DNA from: Burkholderiales bacterium
Lineage (GTDB): Bacteria > Pseudomonadota > Gammaproteobacteria > Burkholderiales > Burkholderiaceae_C
Assembly (NCBI GenBank): GCA_016703325.1
Contig: JADJCH010000029.1
Span: 1-48,650, forward strand
Reading direction: 5' to 3'
DNA length: 48,650 nucleotides
Part shown: piece by piece, positions 16,841-24,354 of the stretch
Layout of the letters: every line of letters begins with the position of its first letter
Numbering within the stretch: the first letter of the stretch is position 1
The notes under the pieces: model-generated
Seen by the model: only the letters and a program-made list of their open reading frames with translations
Told to the model about the DNA's origin: nothing
The model's database searches: none
Position numbers and translations under genes: made by a program

Positions 16841-17785
16841 ATGTCCGCCGTCCTGTCTGCCACCGCGAGCCACCAGGCCCTGCGGGTGGCCATCGTGGGG
16901 TTCAGTGCTTTTGAGCATCGCACGCTCGAGAGCTACCTGCGCCTGTGCGACGGTGCCAACGGCGCGGGCTACAGCGTGTGCAGCGGCTTGCAGGGGGCCG
17001 ATCTGGTGGTGGCCGACGCCGACCAGGCCGCGGCGATCTTTGAGGTGGGCCGTGCCGGCCGGGTGCGCGAGGCGGTGTTTGTGGGCGGGTCGGCCGCTCC
17101 GCTGAGTGCGGCCGCCCACCTGGCGCGGCCGATCGACGCCCTGCAGGTCAAACGGGCACTGGACGCGCTGGCGCTGCAGCGTCAGCACGGCCTGCCGCGA
17201 AACCTGCCGCGAAACCTGCCGCGGGTGGGGCCGGCGCCGGAGTCCCCGCTGCGTGCCATGCCGCACCGTCCCAGCGGTCGGGCCCGCCAGCAGGCCGTGG
17301 ATGCCCACAGGGTGCACGACTTTCGCGCCAGCTCGGGTTTCAGCAACTCGGTGCTGGTTGAAGGCGAAGCACGCCTGGACGAGGTGCTGGTGGTGAGTGC
17401 CAGCAAGGCCGAGCGCCGCCTGCTGCACGACCTGCTCGGCCGTTACGGCTACGGCGTCGCGCTGGCGCCTTCCGCCGCTGCGGCGGTGGAGCTGTGTGAA
17501 CGCAGGACCTACGGTTTTGTCTTCCTCGGCCTGGGGCAGGACGAAGGGGGCAGCTTCCAGGCCTGCCGTCGCATCGCGAGGCGGCCGACCCTGGTGGGCG
17601 TGGCGCCGGTGGTGGTGGCGCTGTCGCAGCGCAACTCGGCCATCGACCGCATCCGCGCGACCTTTGCCGGTTGCGACGCCTACTTGAGTGCACCGCTGAA
17701 CGAGGACGACCTGCTGCGCCTGCTGGCTCAGCACGACCCGGCCTTCGAGCGCACCTTCGAGCCCACGGTGCCGATGGCGCTCTGA
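16841..17785 (+). CDS. Degenerate response-regulator receiver-like protein
   Basis: The 314-residue protein has an N-terminal alpha/beta segment (LRVAIVGFSAFEHRTLESYLRLCD ... LVVADADQAAAIF) and, after a basic linker with LPRN repeats, a C-terminal receiver-like fold: DEVLVVSASKAERRLLHDLLGRYGYGVALAPSAAAAVEL. The phosphoacceptor strand reads FVFLGLGQDEGG, with no Asp where one is expected, and the usual TKP motif is SAP (YLSAPLNEDDLL), so it cannot work as a phosphorylated receiver. Such pseudo-receivers usually act by protein contact. ATG 16841 was chosen; 16802 is an upstream in-frame ATG. It stands between unrelated metabolic and transport genes. Confidence 0.7.
   Translation: MSAVLSATASHQALRVAIVGFSAFEHRTLESYLRLCDGANGAGYSVCSGLQGADLVVADADQAAAIFEVGRAGRVREAVFVGGSAAPLSAAAHLARPIDALQVKRALDALALQRQHGLPRNLPRNLPRVGPAPESPLRAMPHRPSGRARQQAVDAHRVHDFRASSGFSNSVLVEGEARLDEVLVVSASKAERRLLHDLLGRYGYGVALAPSAAAAVELCERRTYGFVFLGLGQDEGGSFQACRRIARRPTLVGVAPVVVALSQRNSAIDRIRATFAGCDAYLSAPLNEDDLLRLLAQHDPAFERTFEPTVPMAL
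17192..17223 (+). repeat. 12-base tandem repeat coding for LPRN
   Basis: CTGCCGCGAAAC occurs twice and then partly a third time inside the linker of the receiver-like gene. The 12-base unit keeps frame. Confidence 0.8.
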
Positions 17786-17843
17786 CGCTCTGACCAGAGC
17801 GGCAGGTGCGCCTGCGACGTGGCTGCGGCGCTGCCGCGTCGCT

Positions 17844-18797
17844 TCAGTCCCTGGAGCGGGCCGCCAGCGCAGTGGCGCAGAGGATCAAGCCGCCGCCCAG
17901 CCAGACGGCCAGCGCGGGCCGCTCTCCACCCCAGGCCAGGGCAGAGGCACTGGCAAACACCACCTCGGTGGGCATGATCACCGCGGTGACGTTGGCCGGC
18001 AGCCGTGCCGCCCCGTACTGCAAAGCCAGGTTGGACACCAGGAAGGCCAGCGCCAGTGCCGCCGTGGGCAGCGCCCAGCCCCAGGCCCAGGCCGGTGGCC
18101 AGGGCACCCGGGCCGCGCCCAGCGTGGGGTCGGCGGCGGTCAGCGCGGCGGCCACCACGGCCACACCGCCGGCCACCACCACCCCGCCGGCAAACATCGC
18201 CAGCGCCCGGCCTTCCTCCGGCTGGCCCGCTTCGCGGCGCAGCAGCACATTGGTGGCCGCAAAACACAGCCCGCCCAGCAGCCCCAGCGCATCCGCCCCC
18301 CAGCGCATCGTCGCCGGCAGGTCGGCGCCGGCGCCGCCGGGCTGGGCGGTCAGCACCAGCGCCGCACCGGCCAGGGCCAGGGCCACCCGCAGCAGCACGG
18401 CGCGGGTGACGGCTTCGCCCAGCAGCCAGCGGGCCAGCACCACCGTCCACAGCGGCGTCAGGTAGAACAGCAGCACCACCCGGGTGACCTCACCCACCGT
18501 CACCGCCCAGTTGAAGGTGGCGTTGGTCAGCCCGGAGGCCAGCAGGATGGCCCACAGCGCCGGTTCACGCCGGAGCAGGCCCCAGGCCCGCGGCCGCCAC
18601 AGCAGGATGACGATGCAGGCGAGCAGGTACACGCAGGCGGTGATCCACAGCGGGTGCAGGCCGGCGGCGTTGAGGTGGCGAAAGGGCCACCAGGACAGCC
18701 CCCAGGTGGCGGCGTTGACCAGCAGCGCGGCCACCGCCCAGCCCGGCCAGGGACTCTGGCCGTGCAGGCCGCCGGCCGCGGGGGTTGGGGGCGCCAT
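17844..18797 (-). CDS. EamA/DMT-family membrane transporter
   Basis: The 317-residue protein has about ten hydrophobic segments in two repeated halves, as in the drug/metabolite transporter superfamily. The first half holds NAATWGLSWWPFRHLNAAGLHPLW and LFYLTPLWTVVLARWLLGE. The second holds the matching ANVTAVIMPTEVVFASASALAWGGE, the EamA signature region. Predicted role is export of small metabolites or amino acids across the inner membrane; substrate unknown. Its ATG at 18797 overlaps the lplT stop by one base (TGATG), so it is coupled to lplT. It converges with the receiver-like gene across 58 bases. Confidence 0.88.
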   Translation of the reverse strand: MAPPTPAAGGLHGQSPWPGWAVAALLVNAATWGLSWWPFRHLNAAGLHPLWITACVYLLACIVILLWRPRAWGLLRREPALWAILLASGLTNATFNWAVTVGEVTRVVLLFYLTPLWTVVLARWLLGEAVTRAVLLRVALALAGAALVLTAQPGGAGADLPATMRWGADALGLLGGLCFAATNVLLRREAGQPEEGRALAMFAGGVVVAGGVAVVAAALTAADPTLGAARVPWPPAWAWGWALPTAALALAFLVSNLALQYGAARLPANVTAVIMPTEVVFASASALAWGGERPALAVWLGGGLILCATALAARSRD

Positions 18798-20074
18798 CAG
18801 TGCCCGTCGCTGCGGGCAATGGCGAGCAGGCGCTCGACTTCCTCGCGGTGCTGCACGCAGTTGCGGCGGTGCCAGCGGCCGATGGCCCACATCGTGCCCG
18901 CCACCAGCAGCCCGAAGGCGGTGATGGCGGCAAAGGCGGACAGGCCGAAGCGGGTCATGCCGGTGTAGAAGGCGCCCAGCGCCAGGATGCAGGCCTGCTC
19001 ATTGAAGTTCTGCACCGCGATCGAGCGGCCGGCGCCCATCAGGTTGTGGCCGCGGTGCTGCAGCAGCGCGTTCATCGGCACCACCAGGAAGCCGCCGAAG
19101 CCGCCCAGCAGGATCAGGAAGGGGGCGGCCAACCAGACGTTGTCGATCAGCACCATGCCCACCAGCAGCAGGCCCATGCCCACCCCCAGCGGGATGGTGG
19201 CGGTGGCGCGGTCCAGCCGCATCGTCACCGAGGCCACCACCGCACCCACCGCGGTGCCGATGGTCACCACCCCCACCAGCGAGGTGGCCTGGGTGGTGTT
19301 GTAGGACAGCGCCGCTGCCGCCCAGGCCAGCACGATGTAGCGCAGGTTGCCCCCCACGCCCCAGAACAGCGTGGTGGTGGCCAGGGAGATCTGCCCCAGC
19401 TTGTCGTTCCACAGCCGCGCGTTGCAGTCGGAGAAGTCGCGCACCATCTGCAGCGGGTCGCGCGGCATGGGCTGCAGCTCGGCATCGGTGCGCGGGATGC
19501 GCAGGTTGAACAGCGCGGCCACGATGTAGGGCAGGATCAGCGTGGCCACCGCGGCCTCGGCCGGGCTGTCCACACCGGTGTCGACCAGCGGCAGATCCAA
19601 ACCCAGCAGCAGCGGCGCCACATGCCCGCCCACCAGCTGTCCGCCCATCAGCACGCCCATGATGATGGAGGCGATGGTCAGCCCCTCGATCCAGCCATTG
19701 GCCTTGACCAGCTGGGAGGGCGGCAGCAGCTCGGTGAGGATGCCGTACTTGGCCGGCGAGTAGGCCGCGGCACCCAGGCCCACCACCGCGTAGGCCAGCA
19801 GCGGGTGGGAGCCGAACAGCATCATCAGGCAACCGGCCACCTTGATGGTGTTCGAGACGAACATCACCCGCCCCTTCGGTATGGCGTCCGCAAAGGCACC
19901 GACGAAGGGGGCAAGGATGACGTAGAACAGCGCAAACATCGGCACCAGCGCGGCGCGTTGCCATTCGCCGGCGCCCGAGGTGCGCAGCAGCTCCACCGCA
20001 GCGACGAACAAAGCGTTGTCTGCCAGCGAGCTGAAGAACTGCGCTGACATGATGGTGTAGAAGCCTTTTTTCAT
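18797..20074 (-). CDS. lplT: Lysophospholipid transporter
   Basis: LplT is an MFS-like protein that flips lysophospholipids across the inner membrane for re-acylation. The 425-residue sequence starts MKKGFYTIMSAQFFSSLADNALF, the characteristic LplT N-terminus, and has about 12 membrane segments with conserved SPAKYGILTELLPPSQLVKANGW and IEGLTIASIIMGVLMGG. Here it is the stand-alone form without a fused acyltransferase. An open frame extends far upstream, but it is antisense to alr and the next gene, so ATG 20074 is taken. It is divergent from alr, an arrangement familiar in Burkholderiales. Confidence 0.94.
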   Translation of the reverse strand: MKKGFYTIMSAQFFSSLADNALFVAAVELLRTSGAGEWQRAALVPMFALFYVILAPFVGAFADAIPKGRVMFVSNTIKVAGCLMMLFGSHPLLAYAVVGLGAAAYSPAKYGILTELLPPSQLVKANGWIEGLTIASIIMGVLMGGQLVGGHVAPLLLGLDLPLVDTGVDSPAEAAVATLILPYIVAALFNLRIPRTDAELQPMPRDPLQMVRDFSDCNARLWNDKLGQISLATTTLFWGVGGNLRYIVLAWAAAALSYNTTQATSLVGVVTIGTAVGAVVASVTMRLDRATATIPLGVGMGLLLVGMVLIDNVWLAAPFLILLGGFGGFLVVPMNALLQHRGHNLMGAGRSIAVQNFNEQACILALGAFYTGMTRFGLSAFAAITAFGLLVAGTMWAIGRWHRRNCVQHREEVERLLAIARSDGH

Positions 20075-20188
20075 CCGCCGCCGGTGGGGGTCTTTTGAAC
20101 GCGGCGCGGTTATAGCATGCGCAGCGGCGGGCACCCCGCCGGGGGAAGGAAGGAAAACCCGCTGGACGCATCGGCCACAATCTCCTTC

Positions 20189-21322
20189 ATGCCCCGGCCC
20201 ATCGCAGCACTGATCCATCCCGACGCCATTGCCCACAACCTGCGCCAGGCACGCCGGCAGGCGCCGGACGCCCGGTTGTGGGCGGTGATCAAGGCCAATG
20301 CCTACGGGCATGGCATCGAAAGGGTGTGGAGCGGCGTGCTGGGGGCCGACGGCATGGCGCTGCTGGACCTGGCCGAAGCCGTGCGGGTGCGCGCGCTGGG
20401 CTGGCGCGGCCCGGTGCTGTTGCTGGAGGGGGTGTTCGAGCCCCGCGACCTGGAGCTCTGCTCGCGCCTGAACCTCTGGCATGTGGTGCACTGCGATGAG
20501 CAGATCGGCTGGCTGGCTTCGCACAAGACGCACCAGCCTCACCGCGTCTTCCTGAAGATGAACAGCGGCATGAACCGGCTGGGCTTTCGCGGGCCGGCGC
20601 TGCGCAGCGCCTGGGCACGGCTGAATGCGCTGCCGCAGGTCGATGAGATCTCGCTGATGACGCATTTCTCGGATGCCGATGCGCTGCGCTTCGGCGCCGA
20701 CGGCATTGCGCACCAGGTGGAGGCCTTTGCCGAAGCCACCCGCGACCTGCCGGGCGAACGCAGCCTGAGCAACAGCGCAGCCATCCTGCGGCACGGGCAG
20801 CAGCTGGAGGTGCGGGCCGACTGGGTGCGCAGCGGCATCCTGAGTTACGGCAGCGCCCCCGACTACCCCACCCACGATGCCGCCCACTGGCAGCTTCTTC
20901 CGGCCATGACGCTGCGCTCCCAGGTCATCGCCACCCAGGAGCTGATGGCCGGCGACAGCGTGGGCTACGGCAGCGCCTTCCGTGCCACCGGGCCGATGCG
21001 CATCGGCATCGTCGCCTGCGGTTATGCAGACGGCTACCCCCGCCATGCCCCGGGCGGCTCGGACGGGCCGGGCACCCCGGTGCTGGTGGACGGAGTGCGC
21101 ACACGCACCGTCGGTCGGGTGTCCATGGACATGCTGGTGGTGGACCTGACGGCGCTGCCGCAGGCCGGCATCGGCACCGAGGTCACCCTGTGGGGCCACG
21201 GCCCGAGGGGCAACCTGCTGCCGGTGGACGAGGTGGCCCGCGCGGCCGGCACCCTTTCCTACGAGCTGCTGTGTGCGCTCGCGGCGCGGGTGCCGGTGCA
21301 GGTCCAGGGTGCAGAAGGCTGA
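20189..21322 (+). CDS. alr: Alanine racemase
   Basis: This PLP enzyme converts L-alanine to D-alanine for peptidoglycan. The 377-residue protein has the cofactor lysine Lys35 in VIKANAYGHG, the second catalytic residue Tyr260 in DSVGYGSAF, and the conserved MKMNSG-like FLKMNSGMNRLGF. The C-terminal beta domain includes GRVSMDMLVVDLT and LWG. The ATG at 20189 fits the family N-terminus; the longer open frame upstream was rejected. It lies divergent from lplT across a 114-base gap. The radA gene that often follows is not here; a signalling gene comes next. Confidence 0.96.
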   Translation: MPRPIAALIHPDAIAHNLRQARRQAPDARLWAVIKANAYGHGIERVWSGVLGADGMALLDLAEAVRVRALGWRGPVLLLEGVFEPRDLELCSRLNLWHVVHCDEQIGWLASHKTHQPHRVFLKMNSGMNRLGFRGPALRSAWARLNALPQVDEISLMTHFSDADALRFGADGIAHQVEAFAEATRDLPGERSLSNSAAILRHGQQLEVRADWVRSGILSYGSAPDYPTHDAAHWQLLPAMTLRSQVIATQELMAGDSVGYGSAFRATGPMRIGIVACGYADGYPRHAPGGSDGPGTPVLVDGVRTRTVGRVSMDMLVVDLTALPQAGIGTEVTLWGHGPRGNLLPVDEVARAAGTLSYELLCALAARVPVQVQGAEG

Positions 21323-21382
21323 GACGATGAGGGGCTGAACGGAGCTGCTAGCATCCCCCGAAGGAATTTGCCGGAGCGGGGC

Positions 21383-23347
21383 ATGGAAGCAACACAGCGC
21401 CACCACATTCTCCTGGTCGATGACGACATCTCGACCATCCAGGTGCTGTGGTGCCTGCTGTCCGACGAGGCGCAGATCCGCTTCGCCAAAACGGCCGAGC
21501 AGGCGCTGGGCCTGGCGCTCGAACTGCCGCCGGACTTGCTGCTGCTTGACCAGATGCTGCCCGACGCCAGCGGGCTGGATGTGGTGCGTGCCTTTCAGCG
21601 CGAGCCCACCCTGGCCCGGGTGCCGGTGATGCTGATCACCGGGCACGATGCCGAAGGGCTGGAGTCGCGCGCGCTGGAGCTGGGCGCGGTGGATTTCCTG
21701 CACAAGCCGATCGTGGGCGAGCAGCTGCTGGCCCGGGTGCGGGCGCAGCTGCGCCGCCAGGACCGCGCCCCGGGCGAGCGGCTGTCCGGCGCCAACGCAT
21801 CCCCCGGTCGCCCGGCTCGGGTGCTGATCGTCGATGACGATGTGGTGTCGATCAAGATGCTGCGCAACCTGCTGGAGGCCGAGGGCGCGGCCGTGCAGTT
21901 TCACTTCGCCACCCGCGGGGACGAGGCCCTGCAGCTGGCCGAATCGGTGCAGCCGGAGCTGGTGCTGCTGGATGCCGGCCTGCCGGGGCTCGACGGGCTG
22001 GAGGTCTGCCACCGCCTGCGCCTGAACGCCCGGCTGCGGGACGTACCGGTGGTGTTCGTGACCCGCCGCGACGATGCCCGCACCGAGGCGGCGGCTTTCG
22101 AGGCCGGCGCTTCGGACTACATCCTCAAATCGGTGGCGCCCGCGGTGCTGCGTGCGCGCATCCGCGCCCACCTGCCGCGGCCGGGCCCGGGGCGCGAGTC
22201 GGCCCCGCTGGGGGCGGCGCCGAGCGGACCGTCGCTGCAGGAGCAGCTCCAGGCCCTGGCGGGGCCGCACGGTTGTGCGCTGATGCTGCTGGACGCCGGC
22301 TGGCGGGTGCTGTTCTGCAGTCAGGCCGCGGCCGACCTGCTGGGCCTGCCGGTGGCCGACGCCTGCGGGCGGCGGTTGCGGGAGCTGTGGTGGTCCGCCC
22401 GTGCGCGGGACAGCGACCTGCCTGCACCGACGGACGCGGATGCCACCGCCGAGCTGGAGGTCCTGCTGCGCCACGGGCGCGAGTCCCTGGAGCTGGAGGT
22501 GGTGCGCTGCGACGGCCAGCCCCTGCGCACCCGGCTGGAGGTCAGCGGTGCCCAGGGCCCGGCCGGTCGGCCCCTGCTGCTGCGCTGGGTGCCGATCGAG
22601 CCGCCCACCGCAGCGCCCCAGGCGCTGGAAGACCTGCTGCCCAGCCGGGCCGCCACCATCGCCGGGCTGGCCGGCCGCCTGCGTGCGGAAGCACAGCAAC
22701 TGGCCGCCGAACTGGCGTCACTCGGTCCGGCGGCTGCGCCCGCGCTGCAACGGCTGGCCGCCGGGGAGGTGCTGCTGGCCGACCTGGGGCTGTTGATCGA
22801 GGACGATCCCGCCTGGCCCGTGCTGGCCTTGTCCGCCGTGGACGCGGCCGGTGTGATGCAGGCAGCGATCGAGGCGGCCCGGCTCAGCCCCGCCGCGCAG
22901 GAGGTGCTGCGCGGCGCACTGGCCGAGGCACTGGCCAGCCTGCGGGCGGTGGACGCCGCGCCGGGCCCGCCGGTGGCTGCGGAGCCGCAGCGCCTGGTGC
23001 ATGGCCTGGCCCGGGCCCTGGAGGTGTGCTGCGAGCCGGCCTCCGGCGCGGTGCCGCTGCGGCTGCTCCGCGGGGAGCAGGGGCTGCGGCTGCAGTTGCT
23101 GCCTGCGGCCGCTCAGTTCCCCTCCGTGCAGGCCCTGCGGGAGGCCTGCTGGCCGCTGGGCCGGCCCGAGCCCGGCCAGCGCAGCCCGCTGCGGGCGCTG
23201 CGGCTGGCGGTGGTGCGCCACCTGCTGGCGGTGGTGGGGGTGTCCATGTCGGTGCAGGAACAGCCCCCGGGCAGCGTGTGCATCGAGCTGCTGCTGCCCT
23301 GGTGGGATCCCGCCGCCGCCGGTGCCCCCCTGCTGCTGCCCGCCTGA
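21383..23347 (+). CDS. Double-receiver regulatory protein with PAS-like and degenerate kinase-like C-terminus
   Basis: The 654-residue protein has two receiver domains: REC1 about 8-125 with phosphoacceptor Asp56 (LLLLDQMLP) and Lys108 (FLHKP), and REC2 about 145-262 with Asp197 (LVLLDAGLPG) and a Lys in DYILKS. A PAS-like segment follows (about 290-385). The C-terminal 250 residues are Ala/Leu-rich and resemble a worn dimerisation and ATPase region ending SVCIELLLPWW; they lack a recognisable H-box or N-box. ATG 21383 has CCGGAG upstream. The next gene starts 11 bases after its stop. It is probably the scaffold or input part of the signalling cluster; phosphate would come from a kinase such as the one downstream. 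Confidence 0.82.
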   Translation: MEATQRHHILLVDDDISTIQVLWCLLSDEAQIRFAKTAEQALGLALELPPDLLLLDQMLPDASGLDVVRAFQREPTLARVPVMLITGHDAEGLESRALELGAVDFLHKPIVGEQLLARVRAQLRRQDRAPGERLSGANASPGRPARVLIVDDDVVSIKMLRNLLEAEGAAVQFHFATRGDEALQLAESVQPELVLLDAGLPGLDGLEVCHRLRLNARLRDVPVVFVTRRDDARTEAAAFEAGASDYILKSVAPAVLRARIRAHLPRPGPGRESAPLGAAPSGPSLQEQLQALAGPHGCALMLLDAGWRVLFCSQAAADLLGLPVADACGRRLRELWWSARARDSDLPAPTDADATAELEVLLRHGRESLELEVVRCDGQPLRTRLEVSGAQGPAGRPLLLRWVPIEPPTAAPQALEDLLPSRAATIAGLAGRLRAEAQQLAAELASLGPAAAPALQRLAAGEVLLADLGLLIEDDPAWPVLALSAVDAAGVMQAAIEAARLSPAAQEVLRGALAEALASLRAVDAAPGPPVAAEPQRLVHGLARALEVCCEPASGAVPLRLLRGEQGLRLQLLPAAAQFPSVQALREACWPLGRPEPGQRSPLRALRLAVVRHLLAVVGVSMSVQEQPPGSVCIELLLPWWDPAAAGAPLLLPA

Positions 23348-23358
23348 AGGGGCGCAAG

Positions 23359-24354
23359 ATGCGGCAGGACGCCTCGATCCTGATCATCGACGACGACCCG
23401 GCCAGCATCCAGGTGCTGGCCCGGCTGCTGGGTGAGATGGACGAAATGGGCGAGCTGCGATTTGCCCTCGACGGCGAGGAGGGGCTGGCGCTGGCCCGGC
23501 AGGCCGCGCCGGACCTGGTGCTGCTGGACGCCGGGCTGCCGGGGCTGGATGGCTTCGAGGTCTGCCGCCGACTCAAGGCGGATGCCGATCTGGCCAGCGT
23601 GCCGGTGATCTTCGTCACCGCCCAGCACGACACCGCCACCGAGCTGGCCGGCCTGTCCGCCGGGGCGGTGGACTGCATCGGCAAACCCCCGCTGGCGCCG
23701 ATCGTGGTGGCGCGGGTGCGCACCCAGTTGCGCCTCAAGCAGCTGGCCGACGAGCTGCGCCGCGCGGCCCTCACCGACGCGTTGACCGGGCTGGCCAACC
23801 GGCGGCGTTTCGACGAGCAGCTCGAGCGTGAGTGGCTGCGCGCGCAGCGCCAGGGAGCGCCGCTGTCGCTGCTGATGATCGACATCGACCACTTCAAGGC
23901 CTACAACGACCGGTTGGGCCACCGCGCCGGAGACGCCTGCCTGCGCGAGGTGGCCCAGGCCATCGCGGCCCAGGCGCGCCGGCCCGGTGACGAGGCCGCC
24001 CGCTGGGGGGGCGAAGAGTTTGCCCTGCTGCTGCCGGCCACCGACGAGGCCGGCGCACGCTTCATCGCCGATTCCCTGGTGGCGGCGGTGGTGGAGCTGG
24101 GCCTGCCCCATGCAGGCTCTTCCCTCTGCGGGGGCCGGGTGACGGTGTCGGTTGGAGGCTGCACCCAGCGCACACCGGGCAGCGCCGCCGCACTGGTCGA
24201 AGGGGCCGACCAGGCGCTTTACCTGGCGAAACGGCGCGGGCGGGCACGCGCCTGCTGGCTGCCCGGCCCACGCGGCGACGCAGTGGACGCTGTGGATGCG
24301 ATGGACGCCGCGGACGCTGTGGACCGCGCCAGCTCCGGGCCGGCGGATGCCTGA
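23359..24354 (+). CDS. Response regulator with GGDEF domain, predicted diguanylate cyclase
   Basis: The 331-residue protein makes the second messenger c-di-GMP when its receiver is phosphorylated, by family knowledge. The receiver (about 6-122) has acidic residues IIDDDP and phosphoacceptor LVLLDAGLPGLDG. The GGDEF domain (about 135-300) starts ALTDALTGLANRRRFDE and has an intact active site GGEEF at 217-221. An inhibitory I-site RPGD sits at 208-211, exactly five residues before the active site, so product inhibition is expected. The tail carries a DAV repeat. The ATG at 23359 follows AAGGGG. Its 3' end overlaps the hybrid kinase start by eight bases. Confidence 0.93.
   Translation: MRQDASILIIDDDPASIQVLARLLGEMDEMGELRFALDGEEGLALARQAAPDLVLLDAGLPGLDGFEVCRRLKADADLASVPVIFVTAQHDTATELAGLSAGAVDCIGKPPLAPIVVARVRTQLRLKQLADELRRAALTDALTGLANRRRFDEQLEREWLRAQRQGAPLSLLMIDIDHFKAYNDRLGHRAGDACLREVAQAIAAQARRPGDEAARWGGEEFALLLPATDEAGARFIADSLVAAVVELGLPHAGSSLCGGRVTVSVGGCTQRTPGSAAALVEGADQALYLAKRRGRARACWLPGPRGDAVDAVDAMDAADAVDRASSGPADA
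24277..24324 (+). repeat. 9-base tandem repeat in the tail of the GGDEF gene
   Basis: About five imperfect units of a GAC-GCx-GTG type encode the repeat DAVDAVDAMDAADAVD. It could vary in length without shifting frame. Confidence 0.7.

Noticed and set aside
18797..22699. A 1300-codon frame suggesting a giant LplT fusion
   Set aside because: Only the last 425 codons resemble LplT; the rest is antisense to alr and the double-receiver gene.
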